NCBI GenBank assembly: GCA_029884165.1
Contig: JAOUIH010000021.1
Location: 1 to 50,219, forward strand
Direction: 5' to 3'
Source of the DNA: Gammaproteobacteria bacterium
Lineage (GTDB): Bacteria > Pseudomonadota > Gammaproteobacteria > Steroidobacterales > Woeseiaceae
Length of the DNA: 50,219 nucleotides
Shown here one piece after another: positions 30,393 through 38,386 of the stretch. Position numbers and translations under genes: made by a program. How positions within the stretch are numbered: the first letter of the stretch is position 1; every line of letters starts with the position of its first letter. Below the pieces are notes generated by a model that ran no database searches, was not told the DNA's origin, and worked only from the letters and a program-made list of their open reading frames with translations.

Positions 30393-31322
30393 CTAGCCGG
30401 CGGCAACCCGCTCACAATCGAGGTCCCAGGACGGTTTCCCCGTGAAGTGTTCGACCAGGAAGTCGATAAATTCCCGCACGCGGTAGCTCAGGTGCCGGGT
30501 CGGCGGATAGACGGCGTAGGCAGGCGTAACGGGCCACGCATAGTCGGTCAGGATGGGTACCAGTAGGCCCTGCCTTACGTGTTCATGGGCAATGAACGTC
30601 GGCTGCAGCACGATGCCGAGATTCCGCGCCGCTGCTTCGCACAGGAAGTCGCCGTTGCTGATCGTCATGCGGTGGCGGATGTCGATACTATGGCGCGTTC
30701 CGTCCGCGCCGGTGCATACCCAGCGGTACGGGTCCGTGAGATTGCTGTACACGAGGCACACGTGATCGGAGAGTTCGTCTGGTGTTCTCGGCACGCCGTG
30801 CGCGTCGAGGTAGCCGGGCGCGGCGCACACGACTGTTCGGGCGTCGAACAGCTTGCGTGCAATCAGCGTCGAATCGCGCAGCCTGCCGATGCGGATAGCC
30901 AGGTCCATACCTTCCTCGACGAGGTCGATCCGTCGGTCGTTCAGGTCCAGGTCGAATGCGAGTTGCGGATGCCGCCGCCCGAACTCGGCGATGGGATCCG
31001 GCATGTGGCGCCGGCCGAAAGACAGCGGCAGCGCGACCTTGAGCCGGCCCCGAAGCTCGCCGTGCAACTGGGCGACCGCGGACTCGGCCTCCTCGAGATC
31101 GGCGAGAACACGGGCGCAATGCACGTAAAAGCTGCGCCCGCTGTCGGTCAGGTTCAGCCGGCGGGTCGTCCGGGCCAGCAGTTGCACCCCGAGGCGCCCC
31201 TCCAGCGCGGCGACGCGGCGGCTGACCACGCTCTTGCCGATGCCCAGCCGCTCGGCCGCTGCCGTGAAGCTGCCGGCCTCGACCACGGCCACGAGGCTTT
31301 CCAGTTCGACGAAACGACGCAT
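30393..31322 (-). CDS. LysR-family transcriptional regulator
   Basis: This 309-aa LTTR has an N-terminal winged helix-turn-helix (SFTAAAERLGIGKSVVSRRV, about 18-37) and a C-terminal effector-binding domain. It belongs to the CrgA/DsdC-like branch common near redox genes. It is divergent from an azoreductase/DoxX/pirin operon, which is the usual arrangement for electrophile- or quinone-sensing regulators. The ATG at 31322-31320 directly abuts an inverted repeat (31323-31345), so binding there would block its own translation start region and give autorepression. The inducer is not visible. Quinones or other electrophiles are likely from context. Confidence 0.92.
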   Translation of the reverse strand: MRRFVELESLVAVVEAGSFTAAAERLGIGKSVVSRRVAALEGRLGVQLLARTTRRLNLTDSGRSFYVHCARVLADLEEAESAVAQLHGELRGRLKVALPLSFGRRHMPDPIAEFGRRHPQLAFDLDLNDRRIDLVEEGMDLAIRIGRLRDSTLIARKLFDARTVVCAAPGYLDAHGVPRTPDELSDHVCLVYSNLTDPYRWVCTGADGTRHSIDIRHRMTISNGDFLCEAAARNLGIVLQPTFIAHEHVRQGLLVPILTDYAWPVTPAYAVYPPTRHLSYRVREFIDFLVEHFTGKPSWDLDCERVAAG

Positions 31323-31378
31323 ATTGTTGCTTTTTCAGGAACAATTATTTTTGAAAATGCCTATTTATCCCGAAATAG
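31323..31378. promoter_or_regulatory. Divergent control region with three inverted repeats
   Basis: Three perfect inverted repeats are stacked between the LysR gene and the azoreductase gene: ATTGTT-N11-AACAAT (31323-31345), ATTTT-N2-AAAAT (31347-31358) and CTATTT-N6-AAATAG (31361-31378). The first has the T-N11-A geometry expected of LysR-type regulator boxes and touches the LysR start codon. The others could be the activation and recruitment sites. The region is clearly AT-rich compared with its surroundings. Confidence 0.55.
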
Positions 31379-31444
31379 TCAATCCGGATACTGCTCCCTC
31401 GCCCGGCACTGGCGCCGGGGCGCAGATCGAGGAGGGAGCAGGGC

Positions 31445-32095
31445 ATGAATTCCGACAGCCATGGCAGTGGCGCAGACCTTCGGGTATTGCGGGTCGACTC
31501 CAGCGGCCGCTATGCGGGCTCGGCGACGCGGACGCTCAGCGGCGACCTGGTACAGGCGCTCGAGGCGCGTTACGGCCGCGTGGACGTAGTCCGGCGAGAC
31601 CTTGCGGACGGCCTGCCGTTTGTCGACGCCGCCTGGATCGAGGCGAACTTCACTTCGCCGGAGGAGCGCAGCGCAACGCATGCCGAAACCCTCGCCCGCT
31701 CCGACGAGCTGGTGGCGGAGCTGAAGCGCGCGGACGTACTGGTCGTCGGCGCGCCGCTCTACAACTTCGGGATTCCGGCCGTGCTCAAGGCCTGGATCGA
31801 CATGATCGCCCGCGCCCGGCTGACCTTCCGCTACACGGACCAGGGGCCGGTCGGGCTGCTGACCGGCAAGAAAGCCTACCTCGTGGTCGCCACCGGGGGC
31901 GTGCCCGTGGACAGCAAGGCGGACTTCGCGACGCCTTACCTGCGCCATGCGCTGCGCTTCGTCGGCATCAGCGACATCTCGGTGGTCGAGGCAGACCGGA
32001 TCAACCAGCGCGGCGAGGATGCGCTGGAGGCCGCCCGGCTGCAGATCGCAGATCTCATCCATACGCCGCCGCGGCTCGATGCGGGCGCGGCCTGA
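31445..32095 (+). CDS. FMN-dependent NADH-azoreductase/quinone reductase-like flavoprotein
   Basis: This 216-aa flavodoxin-fold protein resembles AzoR. The FMN-phosphate loop is near residue 18 (DSSGRYAGSATRTL) and the flavin-contacting APLYNFGIPAVLKAW is near 101. AzoR-type enzymes carry out two-electron reduction of quinones and azo compounds, protecting against thiol-reactive electrophiles. GGAGGGAGC lies just upstream of the ATG. It is the first gene of the operon controlled by the divergent LysR protein and is followed after 35 nt by the DoxX gene. About ten residues of disordered-looking N-terminus precede the domain. The physiological substrate is unknown. Confidence 0.88.
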   Translation: MNSDSHGSGADLRVLRVDSSGRYAGSATRTLSGDLVQALEARYGRVDVVRRDLADGLPFVDAAWIEANFTSPEERSATHAETLARSDELVAELKRADVLVVGAPLYNFGIPAVLKAWIDMIARARLTFRYTDQGPVGLLTGKKAYLVVATGGVPVDSKADFATPYLRHALRFVGISDISVVEADRINQRGEDALEAARLQIADLIHTPPRLDAGAA

Positions 32096-32130
32096 TCCAC
32101 ATAAAACTACTGATCGGAGGAACATTCGAA

Positions 32131-32547
32131 ATGACCACCAACGACAACGCGGCCTGGGCCGCACTGCTGCTCCGGGTATCGCTCGGCATCGTTTTCATTG
32201 CGCACGGCCTGCTGAAGGTCTTCGTCTTTACGCTGCCCGGGACGATGCAGTTTTTCGCCAGCGTCGGCTTCCCCGGCTGGACGGCCTACCTGGTCGCTGC
32301 GCTCGAAGTGGGCGGCGGTGCACTGCTGATCGCCGGCCTCGGGACGCGCTGGGTCTCGCTGGCGATGGTGCCGGTATTGCTCGGTGCCACCAGCGTGCAC
32401 TTCGGGGCCGGCTGGCTGTTCACGAACGCGAATGGCGGCTGGGAGTATCCGGCGTTCCTGGCGGCCGCTACCGTCGTACAGGCACTGCTCGGACCGGGCG
32501 CCTTTGCATTGCGAGTGCCGGCCAGGGCACGCGCCGTGACGGCCTGA
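32131..32547 (+). CDS. DoxX-family membrane protein
   Basis: This 138-aa protein has four hydrophobic helices typical of DoxX/DUF417-like proteins (RVSLGIVFIAHGLLKVF, then VAALEVGGGALLIAGLGTRW). CGGAGGAAC precedes the ATG at 32131, and the longer open frame upstream is an overlap with the azoreductase gene. DoxX proteins are often in operons for redox or thiol stress. One characterised set links a membrane oxidoreductase with superoxide defence, but the biochemical activity is not defined. The position between an azoreductase and a pirin fits that theme. Confidence 0.88.
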   Translation: MTTNDNAAWAALLLRVSLGIVFIAHGLLKVFVFTLPGTMQFFASVGFPGWTAYLVAALEVGGGALLIAGLGTRWVSLAMVPVLLGATSVHFGAGWLFTNANGGWEYPAFLAAATVVQALLGPGAFALRVPARARAVTA

Positions 32548-32578
32548 ACGACTCGCTATCGACCAGGGAGCAATTGGC

Positions 32579-33277
32579 ATGATCACTGTCAGGAAGGCAG
32601 CCGACCGGGGCGCGGCCAGCATCGGCTGGCTGGACAGCCGGCACAGTTTCTCGTTCGGCAGCTATTACAATCCGGCACACATGGGATTCGGCAGCCTGCG
32701 TGTCATCAACGACGACCGGGTGCAGCCGTCCGAGGGCTTCGGCGAGCACGGACACCGCGACATGGAGATCCTGTCCTACGTCGTCGCCGGCGCGCTGGAA
32801 CACCGCGACAGCATGGGCAACGGTTCCGTGATTCGCCCCGGGGACGTGCAGCGCATGAGCGCCGGCACCGGCATCCGGCACAGTGAGTACAACCACTCGG
32901 ATTCCGACGTGGTGCACTTCCTGCAAATCTGGATAGTGCCGGAACGGACCGGCCTGCGACCCGGCTACGAGCAGAAGCATTACGCTGACGAGGAGAAACG
33001 AGGCCGGCTGCTGCTCGTCGCCTCCGGCGACGGTCGCGACGGCTCGCTGACCATCCACCAGGACGCAGACATGTACGCCAGCGTGGTCGACGCGGGTATG
33101 CAACTGGTGCACGAACTCGCGCCCGGTCGGAAGGCCTGGATCCAGGTCGTCAGCGGCTCTGTCGAGGTCGATGGAACCCGCCTCGATGCGGGCGACGGGG
33201 CCGCCATCGAAGACCTTGACCGGCTGGGTTTCGCGGCCTCCGGCGAGTGCGAGTTCCTGCTGTTCGACCTCGCCTGA
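32579..33277 (+). CDS. Pirin-family protein (YhaK/quercetinase-like)
   Basis: This 232-aa bicupin protein has the pirin metal ligands H57 and H59 (GEHGHRDME), H101 and E103 (GIRHSEYN). These match the positions in human pirin (H56, H58, H101, E103). Bacterial pirins bind iron. Some oxidise quercetin, and others bind partner enzymes or act as redox sensors. The gene has GGGAG upstream and is the third of the operon (31 nt after the DoxX gene). LysR, azoreductase, DoxX and pirin occur together often, and a response to aromatic electrophiles is the likely role (inference). Confidence 0.92.
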   Translation: MITVRKAADRGAASIGWLDSRHSFSFGSYYNPAHMGFGSLRVINDDRVQPSEGFGEHGHRDMEILSYVVAGALEHRDSMGNGSVIRPGDVQRMSAGTGIRHSEYNHSDSDVVHFLQIWIVPERTGLRPGYEQKHYADEEKRGRLLLVASGDGRDGSLTIHQDADMYASVVDAGMQLVHELAPGRKAWIQVVSGSVEVDGTRLDAGDGAAIEDLDRLGFAASGECEFLLFDLA

Positions 33278-33397
33278 CATCGCCGACCGTGACACGGGGA
33301 CGGGGTGGCCTCTCCCCTGCCGGCCCGCCCTGCCGTTATCATGCGGCCCTTGCCGGCCCGGCAATTTCGCCGACGGCAGGACGGAAGGAACCGCCGC

Positions 33398-34408
33398 ATG
33401 ATCAATCGCCGAGTGTTCATCGCCGCCGCCGGCGCAGCCGGCATCGCGCTGCGCGCGGGTGCCGAAACGCCGCTCGTCCGCCCGCCGCGAGTGCGTCCGG
33501 GCGACCGCGTCGGGCTCGTCAACCCCGCCACCGCGGCATTCGAAACCATGCCGATCGAGATCATGGTCGAGGCGCTGGAGTCGCTCGGTCTCGAGGTCGT
33601 GCTGAGCCCGAATTACTACCAGCGCCACGGCTATTTCGCAGGCACCGACGCGGAGCGCGCGGCAGACATCAACGCGTTCTTCGCCGACTCGTCCATCCGA
33701 ATGATCTTCGCGCGCGGCGGCTGGGGGTCGGCCCGTGTCCTGCCGCTGCTCGACTACGAACTCATCGCGGCAAACCCGAAAGTATTGCTGGGTTACAGCG
33801 ACGCGACGGCGCTGATCACCGGCGTGCACTCGAAGACCCGCCTCGTAACCTTTCACGGTCCGAGCCCGCTGGACCGGTATTCCGCCGATTATTTCCGGCG
33901 CGTCGTAATGAACGGCGAGGCCGTCGAGATGCGCAATCTCGAGGAGATCGACGACGACAAGCTGGTCCAGACCGAGCACCGGCTGCAGACGTTACGTCCG
34001 GGCAAGGCGCGCGGACCCGCGCTCGGCGGCAACCTGACTGTGCTCACGGCGATCATGGGCTCACCGTACTTGCCCGACTTCGACGGCGCGGTGCTGTTCC
34101 TTGAAGACGTCAACGAAGCCGTCTACCGCGTCGACCGGATGCTGACCGAACTCAGGCTGGCCGGCATCCTCGAGCGGATCAGCGGCTTCGTGTTCGGACG
34201 CTGCACCGACTGCGAGCCCGGCACGAGCTACGGCTCGCTGACGCTGGAGCAGGTGCTCCGCGAGCACATCGAGCCGCTCGGCATCCCCGCGTTCAGCGGC
34301 AGCATGATCGGCCACATCGATCAGCAGTTCACCATCCCGCTCGGCATCGACGTGGAAATCGACGCCGCGGCAGGTACGATCCGGATGCTCGACGCCGCGG
34401 TTTCCTGA
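33398..34408 (+). CDS. Exported LD-carboxypeptidase (peptidase family S66)
   Basis: This 336-aa muramoyl-tetrapeptide carboxypeptidase removes the terminal D-Ala from murein tetrapeptides. The Ser-Glu-His triad of S66 is visible at S134 (LLGYSDATAL), E236 (LFLEDVNE) and H306 (IGHIDQQF). The N-terminus carries a twin-arginine-like signal (NRRVFIAAAGAAGIAL) ending in RAGAET. Typical LdcA is cytosolic, so this version probably acts in the periplasm. AAGGAA lies before ATG 33398, and the upstream frame is rejected because it would put an Arg-rich leader before the signal. It is convergent with the polysaccharide deacetylase gene. Confidence 0.88.
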   Translation: MINRRVFIAAAGAAGIALRAGAETPLVRPPRVRPGDRVGLVNPATAAFETMPIEIMVEALESLGLEVVLSPNYYQRHGYFAGTDAERAADINAFFADSSIRMIFARGGWGSARVLPLLDYELIAANPKVLLGYSDATALITGVHSKTRLVTFHGPSPLDRYSADYFRRVVMNGEAVEMRNLEEIDDDKLVQTEHRLQTLRPGKARGPALGGNLTVLTAIMGSPYLPDFDGAVLFLEDVNEAVYRVDRMLTELRLAGILERISGFVFGRCTDCEPGTSYGSLTLEQVLREHIEPLGIPAFSGSMIGHIDQQFTIPLGIDVEIDAAAGTIRMLDAAVS

Positions 34409-34424
34409 GCCGCCAGGAGGCGGC
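34409..34424. terminator. Short GC hairpin between convergent genes
   Basis: GCCGCC-AGGA-GGCGGC forms a perfect 6-bp stem directly after the S66 stop codon and 7 nt before the deacetylase stop. It has no T tract on either side, so any termination would be weak or Rho-assisted. Confidence 0.4.
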
Positions 34425-34430
34425 CGTCCG

Positions 34431-35375
34431 TCACATGCCCGCCTGTTCGCGCACCCAGCGCACGGCCGCCTCGTGCGTGCCGAACCAGACATCGGCGTGG
34501 CCGCGGATGTAGTCGATCAGCTCGCGCAGGATCACGATGCGCGAGCGATGCCCGATGTAGTGCGGGTGCATCGTCAGTACGAAGATGGTGCCCTCGGCAT
34601 AGGCGACGTCGAATTCGTCCTTGTAAACCTGCAGCACCTCGCGCGGACTGGCGTAGCGTTCACCGAGCGGGTTGAACAGCGGCGCATCGTCGAGGATCCA
34701 CTGCACCGGCAGCTCGACCATGCCGGTCGGCTGGCCGCCGGCATTGATCTCGTAGGGCCGGTCGTCGGCCATCAGGGACGAGTCGTACAGGAAGCCGAGC
34801 TCGAGCAACAGCTCCAGCGTCGAATCGGAGAAGTTCCACGACGGCGCGCGGTAGCCGACGGGCTTGCGCCCGGTCAGCTCGGTAACCCGTTCCACGGCTT
34901 GCCGGAGCAGCCGCGCTTCCTCGTCGCGCGGCAGCTGGTTATTGCGCTCGTGGATCCAGCCATGGATGCCGATCTCGTGCCGGCCCGACGCCTCGATCAG
35001 GCCGATCATCTGCGGGCTGAGCGTGAAGCTCATCGCCGGGCCGAAGAAGCTGGCCGCGATGCCGTACTCGTCCAGCAATGCGAGGATGCGGGGCAGCCCT
35101 GTGCGGGCACCGTACTGACCCTGCGAGAGTCCGCCGACGCTGGTATCACCGTCGCGCAGCCACACGGTCTCGTTGTCGACGTCGAACGACAGCAACACCG
35201 CGACGCGCGCGCCGCCCGGCCAGCTTTCGGGGTTCAGGTCCCGCCCGGCGCGCACCTTGTTGACCTCGGCCGCCACCTTCTCCTCGGTCCACTGCCAGGG
35301 CGGGGCGCTCTCCTCGGCCCGCACGACCGATAGAGCCAGCAAGAGTCCTGCTCCGGCTACAGTCAGCAACTTCAT
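34431..35375 (-). CDS. Exported polysaccharide deacetylase (NodB/CE4 family)
   Basis: This 314-aa protein has a signal peptide ending in VVRAEE. The NodB motifs are present in an altered form: the usual TFDDG is SFDVDNE (D65, D67), the metal HxxxH is H138/H142 (GIHGWIHE), then GYRAPSW (R176) and LTMHPH. This resembles the Helicobacter PgdA/PuuE-like branch, which removes acetyl or related groups from peptidoglycan or small amides. The open frame runs far upstream (to 36320) but crosses the divergent methyltransferase gene. ATG 35375 has GGGAG upstream and begins the signal peptide. It sits next to the S66 peptidase, which may indicate a shared cell-wall role. Confidence 0.88.
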   Translation of the reverse strand: MKLLTVAGAGLLLALSVVRAEESAPPWQWTEEKVAAEVNKVRAGRDLNPESWPGGARVAVLLSFDVDNETVWLRDGDTSVGGLSQGQYGARTGLPRILALLDEYGIAASFFGPAMSFTLSPQMIGLIEASGRHEIGIHGWIHERNNQLPRDEEARLLRQAVERVTELTGRKPVGYRAPSWNFSDSTLELLLELGFLYDSSLMADDRPYEINAGGQPTGMVELPVQWILDDAPLFNPLGERYASPREVLQVYKDEFDVAYAEGTIFVLTMHPHYIGHRSRIVILRELIDYIRGHADVWFGTHEAAVRWVREQAGM

Positions 35376-35567
35376 ATTCACAGCTCCCAACGTCCGTGTC
35401 GGCGTCCGCGCCGACGCACCCGACAAGGTCTCTATACTACCAGCCAACCGGCGTGAGATCGGGAGGTTGCGGCGGGGGTGCCGCCATATTCCGATATACT
35501 CCCTCACGATTCGGCGGCAGACCTCGGCTGACACGCCACCATCGACCAGCAACCAAGTAACCGGCGT
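35376..35567. other. Divergent intergenic region of the deacetylase and glycan cluster
   Basis: This non-coding spacer marks the left edge of the glycan cluster. It holds two TATACT -10-like hexamers in the plus direction (35433-35438 and 35495-35500), but neither has a good -35 at normal spacing. No gene is visible. Confidence 0.4.
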
Positions 35568-36311
35568 ATGCAAGCGAACCAGGCTCGGGCGACAAATCCG
35601 ATCAGGCGAGCAGCGGCGCGTCTCAGACTGACGCCGCTGCATCCGCAGTGGTTCGCATTCCTGCGCGAGGAACGGAACCTCCGGGCGACCTGCGCCCGCA
35701 TTTCCGGCCTGGTCGTCGACATCGGCTGCGCCGATGGCAAGCCGCGGCACTTCCTCCCCCCGGGTGCCCGTTATCTCGGAATAGACTACTTCCCGACCGC
35801 GACCGGTTGGTACGACACGCGGCCCGAAGTCTACGCGGACGCTCGCGCACTGCCGTTGCGCGGTGGCAGTGTCGATCATGTATTGCTCCTCGACGTGCTC
35901 GAACACGTCCCCGATCCCGATAGTTGCCTGGCCGAGATAGGCAGGACCTTGAAGCCTGGCGGGAGACTGACGATACAGGTGCCGTTCCAGTACCCGGTGC
36001 ACGACGCCCCGCGCGATTTTCATCGCTGGACCCGTTACGGGCTGCAGCGCGCGGCCAACCGTCACGGCTTCACAATCGAGGAGGAAATTGCCCTCGGGCA
36101 CCCGCTGGAAACGGCTGCGCTGAACTCGAACATCGCAAGCAGCAAGACCGTTCTGAACTGGGCTGCTCGACGAAATCCCCTGGTCGTACTGGGGCTGCTG
36201 CTGCCGATCATGGTTGTCGTCACCAATTGCGCCGCGTGGGTCCTGGCGCGCCTGAGCAAACCAGACGACCTCATGCCTTACGCTTACCGCATGGTCTGGG
36301 CACGCCGGTAG
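35568..36311 (+). CDS. SAM-dependent methyltransferase with a C-terminal membrane segment
   Basis: This 247-aa class I methyltransferase has motif I at 51-57 (DIGCADG), then LLLDVLEHVPDPDS and LKPGGRLTIQVPF. Residues about 204-228 form one strong hydrophobic helix (PLVVLGLLLPIMVVVTNCAA), an unusual addition that would tether it to the inner membrane. The first gene of the plus-strand glycan run; the GT4 gene starts on the base after its stop. Targets could be a lipid-linked sugar or a quinone-like lipid. Glycan modification is favoured by context. The ribosome binding site is weak. Confidence 0.88.
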   Translation: MQANQARATNPIRRAAARLRLTPLHPQWFAFLREERNLRATCARISGLVVDIGCADGKPRHFLPPGARYLGIDYFPTATGWYDTRPEVYADARALPLRGGSVDHVLLLDVLEHVPDPDSCLAEIGRTLKPGGRLTIQVPFQYPVHDAPRDFHRWTRYGLQRAANRHGFTIEEEIALGHPLETAALNSNIASSKTVLNWAARRNPLVVLGLLLPIMVVVTNCAAWVLARLSKPDDLMPYAYRMVWARR

Positions 36312-37451
36312 ATGCGGCACCTGGCGCTCGTATCGACTTCGTACCCGGACGGCGCTCCCGGCAGCGAGGCCGCCGGCAGCTTCGTCGAGGATTTCGCCGT
36401 GGAGCTCTCCGGCCGAGTGCGGGTCTCGGTGCTCGCCGCCGCAACGGCCGAGTCCATGTGCCGAAACGGTAACCTGTCGATCCGGCGTTTCGCCGTGCCG
36501 CGTCTGCCGCTGTCGTTGCTGCGGGCAACAAGGCCCGCTGACTGGCCCGCCATTATCGACACGCTGCGCTCAGGCAGCGCCGCACTGGATCGCCTCTGCC
36601 GGGAGGACCGGCCGGACCACATTCTTGCGCTGTGGGCGCTGCCGAGCGGTTACTGGGCCCGGTCGAGCGGACTCCGACACGGGATCCGCTACAGCATCTG
36701 GGCTCTCGGGAGCGATATCTGGTCCCTCGGCAGGTTGCCGCTCGTACGGGGCGCACTGCGGCGAGTACTGGCCGATGCCGCTAACCGGTATGCGGACGGC
36801 TTGCAGCTGGCGAGCGACGTAGAAAGGATATCGGGCATGGCCTGCAGCTTTCTACCGAGCACCCGGCGACTCCCGCAGCCGACGAGGACGACGCGGCGAT
36901 CCACGCCGCCGTATCGGCTCGCCTTCCTCGGTCGCTGGCATTCGAACAAGGGTGTCGATGTGTTACTCGACGCACTCGGGCGACTCGACGACGGCGACTG
37001 GAAGCGCATCGCAGAGATTCGGGTTTGCGGCGGCGGAGCGCTCGAGGACGCCGTGCGCCAGTCCATCGGAGCGCTTCAGGCCCAAGGACGCCCTGTGTCA
37101 ATCGGCGGATACCTGGACAAGCAGGCTGCGGCCGACCTGATCGGTGGCGCCGATTATCTGCTGCTGCCCTCCCGCATCGAAAGCATCCCGGTCATCTTCT
37201 CCGATGCCGTGCAGGCCGGCACACCGCTCGTTGCGACTCCCGTCGGTGACCTTCCTCGCCTGTTCCGGAAATACCGAGTCGGCGTGATCTCGGAGTCCGT
37301 TGAAGCACAAGGCTATACCTCCGCCCTGCGTGCCGCGCTCGGAACGGATCCGCGGACGTTCGAATCCGGCCTGGTCGACGCGATGGCGGATTTCGACCTC
37401 GGAGCCGCTGCGTCTCGAGTAGCCCGCGAGTGCGTTGGGGATTCGGAGTGA
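36312..37451 (+). CDS. Glycosyltransferase family 4-like protein (GT-B fold)
   Basis: This 379-aa cytosolic glycosyltransferase transfers a sugar from a nucleotide sugar to a growing glycan. The C-terminal GT-B domain has FLGRWHSNKGVDVLLDAL, then YLLLPSRIESIPVIFSDAV with GTPLVATPVGDLP, which bind the donor. The start directly follows the methyltransferase stop, and its own stop overlaps the next gene (GTGA), so translation is probably coupled. The acceptor and donor are not predictable. The dTDP-amino sugar made by the converging rml/DegT genes is a possible donor (inference). Confidence 0.88.
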   Translation: MRHLALVSTSYPDGAPGSEAAGSFVEDFAVELSGRVRVSVLAAATAESMCRNGNLSIRRFAVPRLPLSLLRATRPADWPAIIDTLRSGSAALDRLCREDRPDHILALWALPSGYWARSSGLRHGIRYSIWALGSDIWSLGRLPLVRGALRRVLADAANRYADGLQLASDVERISGMACSFLPSTRRLPQPTRTTRRSTPPYRLAFLGRWHSNKGVDVLLDALGRLDDGDWKRIAEIRVCGGGALEDAVRQSIGALQAQGRPVSIGGYLDKQAAADLIGGADYLLLPSRIESIPVIFSDAVQAGTPLVATPVGDLPRLFRKYRVGVISESVEAQGYTSALRAALGTDPRTFESGLVDAMADFDLGAAASRVARECVGDSE

Positions 37452-38386
37452 CCGGATTCGTCTTTACCGAGACACCACCGGATGGCTGGGATCGCCGTTG
37501 CGCCGATACCGGGGCATTTTTCAGCTCCCCCGCCTGGCAGGACGTATTACTGGACGGCTTCTCGACGACCGCCCTGTATGGCTGGGATGGCGCCGGCGGC
37601 GGGGCAATATCCCTGTTTCCGGCCGGTCCATTTCGTATCGGCTACCTGGGCTTTCCGGTCGGAACCCTGCTTGAGGCGAACGAATCCCCGGTCGAGTTCG
37701 TTCAATCACTGGCCGCACTGGAGCCACCCGCTCGCCCTGTCTGCCTGCGCATACCGGTCAGTCCCTTCGCTGGCACGGCAGACCTCGGCCTTCCCTGGAC
37801 GACCGCCCCGGAGACGGCTATCCCGGACCTGCAGAACTGGCGGCTCGATGACGTTTCGAAAAACCTCCGCCGCGATATTCGGCGGGCGCAGAGATCGGGA
37901 CTGGAGCTTGTGGCCGCGACGCAGCCGGCGCAGGGTGATGCGCTTTTCGACATGTACTGCAAGACCGTAGAGCGCAAAGGGGGCTCACAACGCTACACCA
38001 GGGCGTATTTCCGTTCCCTGGTCAAACTGTCGTTGCACGATGACCGGATCGATGTACTGTTGGCGCAGTCCGGCGGCAACATTGCTGGTTTCGCCGTAAC
38101 CGCGCGGGAACGTACGACGACCTACTATTTGCACGGTGGGGCGAACGAGGCGTACCGCGCGGACAGCCCGTCCGATTTGTTACTCAGTCATGCCATCGAG
38201 ACGGCCAGGGCCCGCGGCTTTCGATGCTTCAACCTGATGGCGTCTCCAGCCACACAGGTCGGGCTGGTCAGGTACAAGGAAAAGTGGGGCGGCGAAACGC
38301 GTGCACACAGGACCTATACGCTTCCGCTGCGCGCCACCTACCCCCTGTTCAGGGCCGCCGAACTGGCTTACAGGCTGTTCTCCTGA
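37448..38386 (+). CDS. FemAB-like GNAT acyltransferase (Acetyltransf_6 type)
   Basis: This 312-aa protein has two GNAT-like halves, as in FemAB-related proteins of exopolysaccharide clusters. The C-terminal half contains RRDIRRAQRSGLELV, YYLHGGANEAYRADSPSDLL and FNLMASPATQVGLVRYKEKWG, the typical FemAB-related sequence. Such proteins acylate or aminoacylate sugars, often in surface glycan assembly. GTG 37448 overlaps the GT4 stop (GTGA) and has GGGGATTCGGA upstream. An in-frame GTG at 37430 is the alternative. The 3' end overlaps the convergent methyltransferase gene by 19 nt. Confidence 0.82.
   Translation: MTGFVFTETPPDGWDRRCADTGAFFSSPAWQDVLLDGFSTTALYGWDGAGGGAISLFPAGPFRIGYLGFPVGTLLEANESPVEFVQSLAALEPPARPVCLRIPVSPFAGTADLGLPWTTAPETAIPDLQNWRLDDVSKNLRRDIRRAQRSGLELVAATQPAQGDALFDMYCKTVERKGGSQRYTRAYFRSLVKLSLHDDRIDVLLAQSGGNIAGFAVTARERTTTYYLHGGANEAYRADSPSDLLLSHAIETARARGFRCFNLMASPATQVGLVRYKEKWGGETRAHRTYTLPLRATYPLFRAAELAYRLFS

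Noticed and set aside
35376-36320. N-terminal extension of the polysaccharide deacetylase frame (629 codons in total)
   Set aside because: The extension is antisense to the methyltransferase gene. ATG 35375 has a ribosome binding site and begins a normal signal peptide.
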